Shown here: piece after piece, positions 48,173-59,879 of the stretch | How the letters are laid out: the number at the start of each line of letters is the position of its first letter | Numbering within the stretch: the stretch's first letter is position 1 | NCBI GenBank assembly: GCA_030248065.1 | Contig: JASAMV010005105.1 | Span: forward strand, 25,768-89,767 | Direction: 5' to 3' | DNA length: 64,000 nucleotides | From: Rhynchonema sp. JSB1_4 | Lineage: Eukaryota > Nematoda > Chromadorea > Monhysterida > Xyalidae | Position numbers and translations under genes: made by a program | The notes under the pieces: model-generated | What the model was told of the DNA's origin: nothing | Database searches by the model: none | The model's input: the letters and a program-made list of their open reading frames with translations, nothing else

Positions 48173-48643
48173 CAGGGTTGGGTAAAAACTTGTTTCCAAA
48201 AATTCATTTTTTCTTAAAAACCGTTTTCTACAAACAAATACTTTTTTCTCAAAAAACGCCCAGATCCCCAAAACATGCTTTAAAAGTTTGAAAAGGTGTG
48301 GGAAGAAATAATGGCTAAACAGAGTAATTTTGTGTGTTATAAGACAAAATAGATGTGGTTCAACTGTTTTCTTGCGAGTTGCAAATATTTCGATTTGGCT
48401 AACATCATCTGACCAAATTTGGCATGGGGTCGACCATGAAAATCAAACTCCGTATATCGACGTATCTCGACGTACCAAAAATTGGTAAAAAGGACAAATA
48501 TTGGGTAAAAATTAATTTTCTATGAAAATCAGGGTAGTTTCCATGAAAAATCAAGAAAAATCAAAAGAATTCAGGATTCAAAGAGAACGAAAAAAACCGG
48601 GCATTTTTTTCAAAAAACTTCGTCGTTTTTTTGCCCAACCCTA
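48173..48643. mobile_element. hAT-like non-autonomous element with perfect 8-bp TSD
   Basis: 471 bp. Left end CAGGGTTGGGTAAAAAC, right end GTTTTTTTGCCCAACCCTA. Flanked exactly by GACACGGA at 48165-48172 and 48644-48651. CAGGGTTGGG-type termini with 8-bp duplications are typical of hAT elements. The interior is AT-rich, with repeated AAAAATT/TTTTTTC words, and has no transposase. Confidence 0.85.
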
Positions 48644-48651
48644 GACACGGA

Positions 48652-49871
48652 TTCGCACGAAAGGATATGTTGGATGCGAGCAAACAAAATCAGGCTAGTT
48701 CAATTGTCGTCGACCGAAACACTCTAATTTCTTCGTGCACACGCAGATTTACATACCTCCTGGCTTCTCTTAACGCGGAGGGCCAAATGAGCGCAACAAA
48801 TTAATACACGATCAGCGATCGCTACAAGACGCAGGTACAGCGTTAGGGCAGCGTCGACGACACTTGAATAAGCCCAAAACCATCAATCTGGAGTGTAATG
48901 CGTCCTGCCCGAGAAAATCACCAGCGATTGTGACTGAGTGGAATTTGACATTTTTCTATAATTTAGCATCGTACTAGGACGTATAGATCCTTTGCGACCT
49001 CCCATCTCCCTAATCGTTCCCCTTTTAGCTTAACATCCGAAGCTCCGGGCAAGCGTTTTGGATGCTGTCACATGCCACGTGCGTCATCGTTAATTTCCTG
49101 TCGCATTTCAGGATTTGCGGAGGACAAGCATGATTTCTTATTAATGAATGTCTGCTTCACAAAATTACGGTTCAAAATAGCTATTATCCATACATATGTA
49201 GAAATGGTGCGTGTAATTATCTGTCGTTCTGAAGCTGGATATCAAGAGTGGCACTCACAATGTAGCCATTTCTAGATTAAATATAGTTCACGCCCTGACC
49301 ACATTGTCAGTGCCACTCATGATGACTAGTTTTAAGACCACACATATACGTATATTGACAGTCACACACTCTTTATTACAAACCTTAAAGGGGGCGCGAC
49401 ATTAAAAAATTTTTGGAGTGGCATACCCCCAATATTGCTGCAGAAGTGGCAAGAAGACGTCTATGTAGTTACATGTTTTGAAAAGACAATGAAGCCGGAT
49501 CATCGAAGCTTATTTAGAAATTCCCCTCCGAATATCGACTGCAAGAACAAAATTCATCTTGCTGTTGTCGCTCGGTTCCCTGAAATTCAAATGGCATGCT
49601 CCTTTGGGTGTCTGTTTCAGGGAACGATCTGATGAAAGTGGGACTGCAGGGGAACAAGATGTTCCTCTAGGAAGTTGTCGTGGGCACAATGAACGAATTT
49701 AAGTTTCAGGATTCAAAGGTATGTGGGCATGGTGCAGTGCTAGTGATTTTCTCTGGCAAGAAGCTATTTTAAAACGTCAGTTCTTGTCGGTGACGACTGA
49801 TCTGAGATATTACGGTATACATATACGACGACGAAATGTAAAATGGTTTTTTAAAGACATTAACATTATGT
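48652..49871. other. Intergenic; one unsupported frame
   Basis: A plus-strand frame to 49632 (reading ..QKWQEDVYVVTCFEKTMKPD..) has ordinary amino-acid composition, but no recognisable family and no obvious acceptor. I do not call it a gene. Confidence 0.3.
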
Positions 49872-50097
49872 GGGTGGTATTTTCGAAACGGTGTAAAGGT
49901 CAGTTGGGCGTAAAGGTCGGTGTAAAGTTCGGTCGAAAGCTCGGTCGGCGTAGCTCGGTGTAAACGTGAAACATTGCCTGTTACTAACGTGGAATGTTTC
50001 AAGTTTACACCGAAGTCTATCACACTGAGCTGTCGACCGAGCTTTCCACCGACCTTTACACCCAACTGACCTTTACACCGTTTCGAAAATATCACCC
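49872..50097. mobile_element. Palindromic AAACGGTGTAAAGGTC element, full copy 2
   Basis: About 226 bp of nearly perfect palindrome from GGGTGGTATTTTCGAAACGG to CCGTTTCGAAAATATCACCC. The centre is around AACATTGCCTGTTACTAACG. Nearly the same sequence as 34639-34864. Confidence 0.8.
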
Positions 50098-50987
50098 TGT
50101 GTCACCTTTTATGATTCTGATAGTTGCCCAACCCTGAGACTGACTAATGCGTTCGTCGTACGCAAAACGGATCATAATGGCTATTTGTCAAGTTCTGATC
50201 CTCGGCTTGTCAAAAACCTATTCACCTGATTAAACACATACATACATACATACATAAGTACACACCCGTGACTGCCCGTCGTACAACACCCTTTGACACT
50301 TCATGCGTGATTAAAATGCGTATGTATCTTGGTTTTGTCTTCTGAAATCCTGCTGACAACGAAGGAAGGGTACATACATATTGTAGGTACTACACGTCAC
50401 ATGCACCACGTCAAACACAACGTGTGCACGAATATCACTTCCGACCAAGCAGGGTGTTATATTTTCCTGTTTATTCACTTTTTCGACATGCTTTCTTACC
50501 GCCGCACAGTCCCGTCATTGTTTTCGGCCGCCTCTCTCGACTATCCCGTCATTGAAAAACGGTGTGGTCGTACAGAGAACTTCGCTCTTTATTGGTCAAA
50601 TGAAAAAAGGTACTGAGGGACCGTCTAGACTTGAGCGAAACAAGTCACGTTCAGTTTCAAATAATTAAACGTTTCAATTCATACAGTGAATATCAAGAAA
50701 ACTTCGGCCCGAATTTCGGACAGGGTTCTTGCGTAACGTATTCGAATAACGAAAGGGTGGGTGACAAGCGATTACAGTTAATCGTTGTGGACACGGGCAA
50801 GCGCACCAAAACAGGCCCAAACAACGAAATCGGGGCGGACCGGCGATGCACAGACGGACTTAAGATTAATAGCATATTTCTTATCGAGTCACCACCAAGC
50901 CAACCCGCTCGCTCGCCGCTCCCAGCTGGTTGCGAAAAAAATATTTGAGTTCTTCGTGCACTTGTAGGGTAACCTATACATACCTAT
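50098..50987. other. Intergenic, nothing recognised
   Basis: Begins with GTTGCCCAACCCTGAG near 50126, a possible lone hAT-like terminus. No gene seen. Confidence 0.35.
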
Positions 50988-51904
50988 ACAAGAAAGAAAA
51001 ATGCCCCAAGGGGCATAAAAGAAATATGGTTCCCTGGCTGACTGGCATAAAAGAACGATACTAGCTTGCACCACTTTGCTGATGTTTCATTAGGCACTGG
51101 AATAAACGTAAGTGTGTTCTGAGCTGTTTGATACCGAACAGTAGACATTGAACCATATTCCCGGCGCGAACTCTTTTGAACCAACACCCAGCCGATATCG
51201 AAACTTTCGTGCAAACCCAGGCAACTGTTTCTTCTTTTCAACCTCACGACGGTAACTGTGCAGTCTTCGGTTGCGCACGATGGTTTAACAAAGAGAGGAG
51301 TAAAGAGAATATTGCAATCTTTCAATATCTCCCTGCCCTGTGTCTCTGGTGGCAAGACAGCACGCGCCGGGAATATGGTTCAATGTCTACTGTTCGGTAT
51401 CAAACAGCTCAGAACACACTTACGTTTATTCCAGTGCCTAATGAAACATCAGCAAAGTGGTGCAAGCTAGTATCGTTCTTTTATGCCAGTCAGCCAGGGA
51501 ACCATATTTCTTTTATGCCCCTTGGGGCATTTTTCTTTCTTGTGTCGTTCTTTTATATCGCGCAAGCGTCAAACAGAGAACCCGGATAAATCAGGCATAG
51601 AAAGTTTTCAGTTCCGGCAAGCAATGGTTCTAACTAAGAAAATGTCGACCGTCAGACTTTTCTCAAGTAATCAACGCACATGAGCGCAATGAGGTGTGGG
51701 GGTTAGTTTAAGGATGCTGTACTTTTTGGCAGTATATATGAATCGGTGGTTATCGTGACATAGGCCAATTTTGTGTTTCGATTTCACTATGGGGTTCTAA
51801 CAATGGAGACACGCTTGTGTCTGCGACTTCACCCACCACTGAAACAAAACTAACGCAGTGCCCCACGAGCATGTCTATGTTTTTGAGGAACATGGTAACT
51901 TGTC
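50988..51904. mobile_element. Palindrome-ended element with 194-bp loop, copy 1
   Basis: Two 181-bp inverted arms (50988-51168 and 51363-51543) that are close to identical, starting ACAAGAAAGAAAAATGCCCC. They surround a 194-bp loop (51169-51362). The right arm is followed by 361 bp (51544-51904) shared in the same orientation with the copy at 59880. The loop here is inverted relative to that copy. No left flank is shared. Frames of 60-137 codons across it are present in both copies but have no recognisable domain. Confidence 0.9.
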
Positions 51905-52412
51905 AAGTTATTTATTTTTTTTAATTTACCGCCAGGTATGTATTTGACACCCTAGGTACCATCAATTATAGCGCACTGATTGCGCATCGTCTCAGAGAAT
52001 GGCACTTGTTGGTTTAGTACCAAGCAAAGCTGTGCAATGAACTTCCATGCAACCTGTCCCTTCAGCTTCAGCAATTAAATAAGTGTCAAACATCAGTCTC
52101 CAGATTGCTTTGGTGTTGGTCGCCGCATCTGATCTTGGATTCAATGTTACGTAAAAACTACTATTTAACTTTCCCACGAAAGTCAAATTATAAATGCGGA
52201 AAAAGCTTCGAATGTTAGAGAGCAACAGCTATTTTAATTAAGAAGTTGATATCTTGTCGGTATTTTATCATGAATGACATCACAGCGCATAAACTGCGAA
52301 CCGCACCTGTGCTTAATAATTAATCTCAAATAAAAACACGAAAAAAACTGAAAAAATGTTACGCAGAATTCATTAAAAGTTAATAAAAATACAACAAAGT
52401 TGGCTGCGCGCG
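51905..52412. other. AT-rich interval with an unsupported minus frame
   Basis: A minus-strand frame at 51992-52225 reads ..NLTFVGKLNSSFYVTLNP.. and later ..TKAIWRLMFDTYLIAEAEG... It has plausible protein composition, but no family, start or splice evidence supports it. Confidence 0.3.
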
Positions 52413-52484
52413 TGAATGTTTGAACCCGCGGCCTTTCATCTTCAGTGCTGCGCGTTATACCGCTCGGACATCGCTTCGCCAATC
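52413..52484 (-). tRNA. tRNA-like sequence (degenerate)
   Basis: The minus strand reads GATGTCCGAGCGGTATAACG (A-box/D-arm pattern), then a CACTGAAGATG anticodon-like loop (GAA), and GGGTTCAAAC (B-box). The acceptor, anticodon and T stems pair poorly, so a tRNA-derived repeat or pseudogene is more likely than a working tRNA. Confidence 0.35.
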
Positions 52485-52814
52485 TCCTTCACAAGCTTTA
52501 CTACATATGTAACTACGCGTGCATTGCTGCATTGCCTGTTGTGCTGGCTGCCTGTGTGTGTGTGTGTGTGCTGGCTGCCTGCCTGTGTGTGTGTGTGCTG
52601 GCTGGCTGGCTGTGTGTTGTGTTTAATACATTGTGCGCTTTATGAATCAGGCAACTACGTAGCGTGCACTAATGCATTGTTGTGTGTGTCTGAGCGTCCA
52701 TTATGGCTCTTTTCGAGCTGAAAAACATTTAACCAATTGGCATTAATATATGTTTGACGTAACAACGATTAAAAACACATATAACCGCTGATTTTGGCTT
52801 TAGAACCATACTTT

Positions 52815-53102
52815 CTGTACAAAAAGTCATGGTCTGGAACCGTTCATACTAAAAGTTACGAACTCGGCGATAGCACCACCGTGTTTCTCGAGTGCGAAAA
52901 CCACATAAACAACTTTAATAGTTCTGGTAACCCAACTTTTCGGCGAAATTTTACTTCGGGAAGCACACTTTACATACAAAAAGTCGTGGTCATGGTCTGG
53001 AACCGGTCTCAGTCGTGGAGTTACGAAATCGGCGATAGCACCATCGTGTTTCTCGTGTGCGAAAACCCTATATGCGATATTAACATTTCTGGTGTTCAGT
53101 AA
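52815..53102. repeat. Two-copy direct tandem repeat, ~160-bp unit
   Basis: ACAAAAAGTCATGGTCTGGA, then ACCG and GGCGATAGCACCACCGTGTT, recur about 160 bp later as CAAAAAGTCGTGG.., GGTCTGGAACCGG and GGCGATAGCACCATCGTGTT. Both units are open in one plus-strand frame with SYE(L/I)GDST(T/I)VFL.CEN in each. Whether this is coding is unknown. Confidence 0.6.
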
Positions 53103-53465
53103 CGTCTGGGCCCTGACTAGTTTTTTGTGGAAAAAAAAAGGGAAAGAACGTTTTTACAAAAATGACAACTGTATCTTGCCCGCGATTGCGCGTGTGGGCA
53201 CGCAGCGGGATGAAATTTTGTGTGGCCATTTTGGGGCACGGTATATACATTGTGTGCAAGTTTGAGCTCATTCGGTTGAGTATTGTTGAAATAGCGCACG
53301 ATCAAAATTTTCAGAAAGCGCACTATAGGGAAGGGAATGAACCATATGTCGCTTAGCATTACCATGCTAGCTCCGACACGCGCAGCAGCAGCAGCACACC
53401 AAGAACACATCATATGGGCGCACGGGCGCATCAATGTTTGTTGTTATTTTCAAAGCTCTGTTTTC

Positions 53466-53576
53466 GGCTTGTACTAATGCTGTCAACGCAACTGGCTGTG
53501 TTTGGTGCAAACCCAGCAGAATGTGCTTGCACGCAGCAGCAGCAGACTTGCGTCGGCAACAATAATAGCATCAGCA
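53466..53576. mobile_element. MITE family GGCTTATACTA, short copy
   Basis: Left GGCTTGTACTAATGCTGTCA then ACGCAACTGG. Right TTGCGTCGGCAACAATAATA then GCATCAGC. 111 bp. Confidence 0.6.
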
Positions 53577-55093
53577 CTGTTTTCCCATATTCTGTCTTTC
53601 TGGCGGCTCGTTGTTTGTTTTTGTTTTTTTAAGCATCCGAACGCATCGCGCACCGCAATGGTGCCATGTATGGTAATATGCACATACTGTAAGTTGCAGT
53701 AATCTGTTATGTGACTCTTGTGTACATAGTGATGGTCCAGAGAGAAGCATGGAGCGAACGCTTGTGGTGCTATGCCCATTATGCCAGCTACAGTATATCG
53801 CAGACGTGTTGCTGCTGCACATTAAGCTTTGTCTCATCGAAGACCGCGCCCCGCCCGCGCATGCACACTCCATCGTGGTCTACGATGTGCATAGGGTGGC
53901 CATGGAGTTGTTGCCTCACAGCGCATTATGCCACTGTATGCATAGTATACATGTATGCCATCGCACGTTTGGGTGTCGGTGTCGCCAATCTGTCAACTTC
54001 TTATGCACTGTGCTCTTTACTGGTGTAAATGTAGCCCATTATGTACGAATACCCACCAACATTGCAGTGTATGTATGATCGTTTTTTGAGTCGGTTGGCT
54101 GTAAACTCTGTGACGACATTGATACCGTACATATGCGCCCAGTCTCCCGACACTGTTTTGGAGGACACATGAATGCCGAGCAATATATATACATAATGTA
54201 CGTATACATATAATCAATCGAGCGCAATATCTAATCGAACACGGTCTGCCAACAACAAAACAACGACTCATGGACTCGTCCAGATTGCGGAGTCGCACGT
54301 CACTCAAGTAAACAAACACACAGCGCGGCGGCACGGGACAAGAATTGAGTTCCGGTTCCGGTTCAACGCACTGGACCCAGTTTCGACTCCAGATCACAAC
54401 TGGTTCCGACCTAGAATGAAATCTTCCTGTCCCAAGCTCGTTTCCCACAGCAGCCCCCATTTGAGCACTTGATGTACGTGCGTCACACAAAGTTCTTCGC
54501 TCCCAAACATACACGCACACACCAAATATGCAGTCGCACCGTCGCGACCAAAATGACGTTTTTTTCGGCTGCCGGCCGCTTGTCTTGCTGGTGTATATTG
54601 TATGCTGCTATCTTTTTAAATTCCGGCTCCAGCCGGCAACAAACTTTTCGGACATGCGCTCGCGCACAGCCAAGATTTGACGGACTTCTACTGTATTCTG
54701 GTGCACTTGACCTTATGTATTAGATGCGTATGAGCTGCGGCGTTTCTATTTTGAGCGGCGGCCAAACTCTATGACGTGCTGCGCTCTCGGCCTGCTCTTT
54801 GGGTTAAATATTATCCTTCCGAGAGTCAGAAAAAAAGAGGAGAAACTTTGTGCGTCTCTGCAGGCCTATACCGTGTCGGCTTGTCGATACCATACAGACA
54901 CACGTGTCCGTTCTTCCGTTATGCTCGTTGTCGTCATTGTTGCTCAGGCCCGGCTTCGCGATTTGCGGGACTTCGCGCAAAAGGATATGGAAAATTCGAG
55001 AACCAGCAAATGAGGCGGACAAGTTTTTTCGGCGATTTCTTTATGGTCTCGGTTGCCGTGAGCATTAGGTGCACGTACCGCTCGCCCATCTAG
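53577..55093. other. Intergenic, nothing recognised
   Basis: Several overlapping open frames of 60-170 codons on both strands, with no domain, signal or splice support. Confidence 0.4.
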
Positions 55094-55327
55094 TATAGTA
55101 AATCTCCAAATTCGCTGCCGCACAGTAAAATACGCCTCATAGTTAATGTCAAGTTATAAACCCGAATCCTAACCATGCGCGGTTCTGAAACATTGCGCGC
55201 AGCTGCCCGGCTGGCTGGCAAGCTGCGTGTGTGTTGGCTGTCCGAATGTTTCACAAGTTGAATTTCGGGTTTAGAACCTGACATTAACTATGGGGCGACT
55301 TTACTGTGCGGCAGCGAATTTACTATA
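55094..55327. mobile_element. TA-flanked MITE (TATAGTAAATTCGCTGCCGC ends)
   Basis: 234 bp. Left TATAGTAAATCTCCAAATTC then GCTGCCGCACAGTAAAATACGCC. Right is the inverse, TTTACTGTGCGGCAGCGAAT then TTACTATA. Inner arms pair as GTTAATGTCAAGTTATAAACC with GGTTTAGAACCTGACATTAAC. A related end (GCAGCGGAATTTACTATAG) occurs alone near 23816-23834. Confidence 0.75.
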
Positions 55328-57057
55328 GCAGCCTTATCAAACGTTCATTCACCTTAATCTGAGGTATATGTATCAGCCACACTGGTTGATGCCTCAATAG
55401 GAGCTAAATTGGAGAACGGACATTTTCAATGAAATCAGGCTTTGTTTTGTCGGTTTTTCTCATCCCTCGCTGCTCGCTGTTTTTGTCATTCATATTTGTT
55501 CGACCGATTCTCTTTCCCCAGCGACATGTTGTATGTAGGTCTCTATTCGTGCATGTCAGTGCATTGTCTTAACATGGCTGTATTTTGACATCTTTCGCTA
55601 TTGGTACAAGCTGTTGTCCATCACTTCAAAGTTCATTTACCGGATTTAGTCGTCTGTTTGCTGTAGAGCCATTCGTATTTACAACGACTGTTTCGAGCAC
55701 ACGATTGCAAGCATGAAGCATTGAGCATGAAGATGGGGATAAAAAACTGCCAATTTCGGCATCAAGAAAGCCTTAGCCCACACTATGTATCTGTTCATAC
55801 ACCGCAATATCGAGCGTCCTAGTACATCAAAGGGTGACCCAAAAAGTACGGACACCATTTTATGAGATTGTATACACATGTAGGTCTCGGCCGTGGGTAA
55901 CACATGGAGATACTTCCTGCATTGCATTCGAATACGCAGGCGATCTAGGTTTCTGAGTTAGAATTTGGTCGGCTCAAGTGCTTTGGTCAATCAGCTATAT
56001 ATACGGAGCCGGAACCCAGATCAGCGCCAAATTCACCTGCTTACAAACGCATTTAAAAAAATCGTGCCGACCAACATCCTCGACCACACCAACTTTTCAC
56101 ACAAAAAATAGGTCGCCTACGCTTTCGAATTGTGTCTTCACCAAGATTGTGTCTTTACCACAAACTGCCTACCGCACATCACGTATGTATATGTACTGTA
56201 TGTCCGTGCGCCAGCTGCAGCAGTCCTTGATTTGCTTCAAATAGATCAGATCCGCCACACACGCGCGCAAAAAGAAAAAGTTGAGAGAGGATCTAATGTA
56301 CAGTATGTACCTACATATACACAGTGCATAGTGCGTCACATCCTGTGTGCAGCACATGGCGTTTACTATGAAAGTTGGGTCCCGAAACTCATAACGTTGC
56401 GGTTAGCATTAGCATAAGGCGTACAGTACCACAGGTGTATGTAGGTACGGTACAGATCACCATAATCCAGGTATGGTACTCGAGAAAGGTAAACCAGAGC
56501 CTTGTAATCTAGACTTCTCTAACCGCGACTTCGGTCACATGATCAAGAGACCCTTTCTTTTCTTCTAAAGCCGCGTAGATTCCGTACTTTATACAGTAAT
56601 GCTGTCGAAGTGGTTTGCGTGTGCGCCAGTACGCTTTGGATTCTAATCTTGCTCAAAGAATGCACCCGCTTGGGATAGTCATGGAACAATGTGTATACTG
56701 TACCTATGCTTGCCCTCATATGGTTTGTCAGTGGAGGCGCATTTGCATAATTAAACGAAAGTTGAGCAAACAACGGGTCCGGTATCAAATGCGCTTTAAT
56801 CACGTGGTGCAGCGTGGTACAATTTCTATTTTTCCAACCGAGATTATGTGAGTCATGCTGCAGGCGTATAAATACTGTTTCGAATATTATAGGCAACACA
56901 GGCAAGAATAGAACGTTTTTCTATGAAGGAATAAGTATCCAGTCAATCAACGTTAGTGCCATGAAGCATTTCAGATCAATCAAGTTGCCTATACCTTCAA
57001 ATAATGTATACTTCATGGACTGAAAACAACAGAGAACAATAACTGGTGTGAAACATC
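55328..57057. other. Intergenic; possible mariner-like terminus
   Basis: GGGTGACCCAAAAAGTACGG, then ACACC near 55832-55856, resembles Tc1/mariner-type terminal repeats. No partner end or transposase was found. No gene seen. Confidence 0.35.
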
Positions 57058-57163
57058 ATGGCAGCAGCAAGCAATGTGTCAGCAGATCAGGCAGAGCTGG
57101 CAGAGATGGCAGATGTGCTGAATCCGTTGCGATCGACGCGACCGCATGCCGTTAAACGGACAG
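57058..57163 (+). CDS. Possible first exon of a plus-strand gene
   Basis: ATG (57058) followed by 35 codons (MAAASNVSADQAELAEMADV...) and a donor-like GGACAG|GTATGC at 57164. The sequence is hydrophilic and no family is recognised. No second exon was located. The GCAGCA-rich start could make this a chance frame. Confidence 0.25.
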
Positions 57164-57348
57164 GTATGCCATTTATGATGGTGATTTTCTCTTTCTTTCG
57201 TTTTTTTTTGAGTTTGGAATACATTTTCCTGCGCGCTGTTCAGCAACAGGCGCGCGAAAGACCGCGTGAAAGCAAAAACAAAAAAAAAACAAATGAAAAC
57301 AACAGCAACGAACGATATACTTTATAGAAAAACACAATGCTGACTGAC

Positions 57349-59050
57349 CAGAATGTTTCAACGGTTCGGCCAGCTTGATCAGATCGTACGTTTTGTTTGG
57401 CGTTGACATGAGCCAATTGAAGTCGAATTGCTTCTCGGCGAGAAACGCCTCGGTCTCATTTTTGAACTTGAGACCGCACGCCGAAATCGCTTTGTTGTCT
57501 GTGCGTTTGAACAAACAATTTTTGTTTTCATGGAACTACATACTTTCGTGAAACATCAGCCGCAGCAGCAAACACACTCACTGGGCGCAAACGCGTTGGC
57601 TAGCTGTCGACAGTTGGATTCGGCCAATTGTGACTGACGTTTCGGGTTGCGTTCGCGCAAGAACTTTGCGTTGTACCACGAGTTGTGTCGCATAAACTCA
57701 GCCAAACCCTGCGTTGCGTGAATTTCTGTGTCACTGACAAAACAGCGGTTTTCGAAAAACAGCACCTGCTTAAATAATTATTTGCCAAGGGCTATAAAGT
57801 CTAAGCGTACGTCCAAACCTAACCATAAACCTTAATCCAAGCCTAAGACTCAGCCCAGTATGTAACTGTCTTCAGTGCGCGCTGTTTTCTCCCCGCTGTT
57901 CAGTCCACCGCTGTTTTGTTCGAACCCCGAGAGGTTCATTGTCTCTGTTCCCTACCCACAATGATGTTTCATAATAATTCCTCACCAACCTCTACGAGTG
58001 CGCATGCATTCGGCCCAATTCTGGTTAGCCCAGTCCATTCCTGTTTGTCCGTCAGTGCCATACTCTCAGCGCCGGGTGTTATCGTCGGTATCGAATAGTA
58101 ACTGCACACGCGCACAGCCGATGCGCAAAGGTAATTGTCAACCGGACCAAAGGATACCTGTGAAGCATTACGTATACAAGTCGTGAAACATCAGCAAAGA
58201 CAATTCTGTCAGGCCAGAGGGGAAAGTGAGTTTTAATCTCTGATCGCGACGTGAATCGCCTTCGCGGTTTTCATAAATTCTGACCAAGTATAAATTTTTC
58301 ACATCACCATTTAGCTGATAATTTTACTGATTTGTAGTGAAAATACTCACAAGCAAAAGCAATTGTGATTTTTTCTCGACAAAATTTGACCCGACTTTTC
58401 AAGGGCAACAAACTGTATAGCTTCCAGGTATGCATATATGTACAGTACCTTGGTCAATAAAACTAAATATTTTGACTATACTAACCGATGCCATGGGCGT
58501 GGCCGTTGCGGCCATTAGGGCTGCGTGCACGGCGCCTTTCTGATCCTCGCGATCTTTTATATTGTTGTCGTGAAACATCAGCCACTGGCGTGTGCCATTG
58601 GGTAAATCTGTTCGGGCAAAATGTTGTATATGCTTCGCAAAATAAGATGTACAGTACCTCATCATCAATTTTAAAAAGCTATAACTTTGTGTTATTGCTG
58701 TCAGATTGTAGACGCGAGGCACTTCTTCGGTCGCCACAACCAGTGCAGAATGCACCAACTCATACGTCACCGGTGCGCAATCAACTGAAATGATACATAC
58801 AGTATGAACATGAAACTCTGTTGTTTCTTGTATCTTGTATCGTATTTTTTGTCTTGTATCGTGGATCACCTTCACCTGTAGCAGTCACATGGTCGCACGT
58901 GCCTTGCGCATGGTGTGGCACAATCACAGCAGCGCTTAGCGGAAATATGGTTGCCGGTAAATCAGTGACCACTTTCGAATTAACAGTTGCGACAATTAGT
59001 AGCGTTCTTATCCATATCGCATTTGAACATTCCCCTATAATCATAGTCAT
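57349..59050 (-). CDS. Unrecognised secreted or receptor-like protein, four exons (partial)
   Basis: Four minus-strand exons join with matching phases: 58876-59050 (donor CTACAG|GTGAAG), 58486-58784 (acceptor TTTCAG|TTGA, donor GCATCG|GTTAGT), 57582-57765 (AAGCAG|GTGC; GCCCA|GTGAGT) and 57349-57498 (GCACAG|ACAAC; CATTCTG|GTCAGT). This gives 269 codons plus one base, with more exons expected below 57.35 kb. Exon 1 starts at ATG 59050 and has a signal-like stretch (AIWIRTLLIVATV). Exon 2 contains PVTYELVHSALVVA, VPRVYNLTA, YSFLKLMMR and NGTRQWLMFHDNN. Their order loosely recalls the VP..TT...Y.LLTR...W..R..FLF..D order in receptors A-D, so a distant PBP-I-like domain is possible. Exons 3-4 are polar, with NxT/S sites and paired cysteines. 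Reliable as a gene; function unknown. Confidence 0.6.
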
Positions 59051-59523
59051 CGTTCATAGTAGTCGCGTGTGTCGGTCGGTGACTGGCTTTGATCCTGCAG
59101 AAGCTTGTGAGTTTCGTTCCCAGAATTTACCGATTTCATGTGTTTATTCAAAATAACGCACGTGCGCAGCACATTTGCGGTCGCGCTGCCGACAGATATA
59201 CATACTGTACCTATGTACATACATATACATACATACACTCACAGAAAACCAGCGCGCAATCACGCGGATGCGCCCATTTTTACCGCTCTGCGGCTTGAGA
59301 ACGCAATAAGCTCAAATAGCCTGCGCGCGCTTGCATTTACCGTCGTCAGTTTTTGCTTACATAGTCCAGCAGCACGACAGTTTGCAAAAACTCAACAACA
59401 GAACGTATGTAACTCATTGTTGGAAACAGCGCCTGTCAACACATTTTTCAAGTATAGTAGCAGAAGCATGCATCAGTTTCTGACTGTTTGCACATTGATC
59501 TGCATCGTGGATGAGCACGAGGT

Positions 59524-59714
59524 AAAGGCAAACTACACCAACACGAGCCCGATTTCGAAGGTGGTGTGTGTGTTCAAAACGAAAAGAAAGAGAAAATCAT
59601 CATGCTCCACTTTGTGTTCTTCAACGTGCAACATTTCCGAAATCAGCAGCCACGTGTGAATGTTTCACTATTCTGCCAGCTGCGAAATCGGGCTCGTGTT
59701 GGCGTTGTTTGCCT
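59524..59714. mobile_element. CCAACACGAGCCCGATTTCG-family MITE, complete copy
   Basis: Left AAGGCAAACTACACCAACAC then GAGCCCGATTTCGAAGG. Right CTGCGAAATCGGGCTCGTGT then TGGCGTTGTTTGCCT. Nearly the same as 45372-45560. Confidence 0.75.
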
Positions 59715-59879
59715 ATATACGGTAGATTGTAGATACATTATTAACTTGCACAACAACAATATGAGACTCGCGTCGAATTGAATATGCGACTTGAGTACTT
59801 GTATTCTGCACATAAATCTGTTTGCCAGTTATCCCGCGGCAAAAAGTTGTTCCGGGAACTATTTTTAAGGATAGTTTAA

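Noticed and set aside
58491..58668. A 50-bp intron (GTACTG...AACAG) inside exon 2 of the 57-59 kb gene
   Set aside because: Removing it breaks the reading frame; the uninterrupted frame is consistent with both neighbouring junctions.
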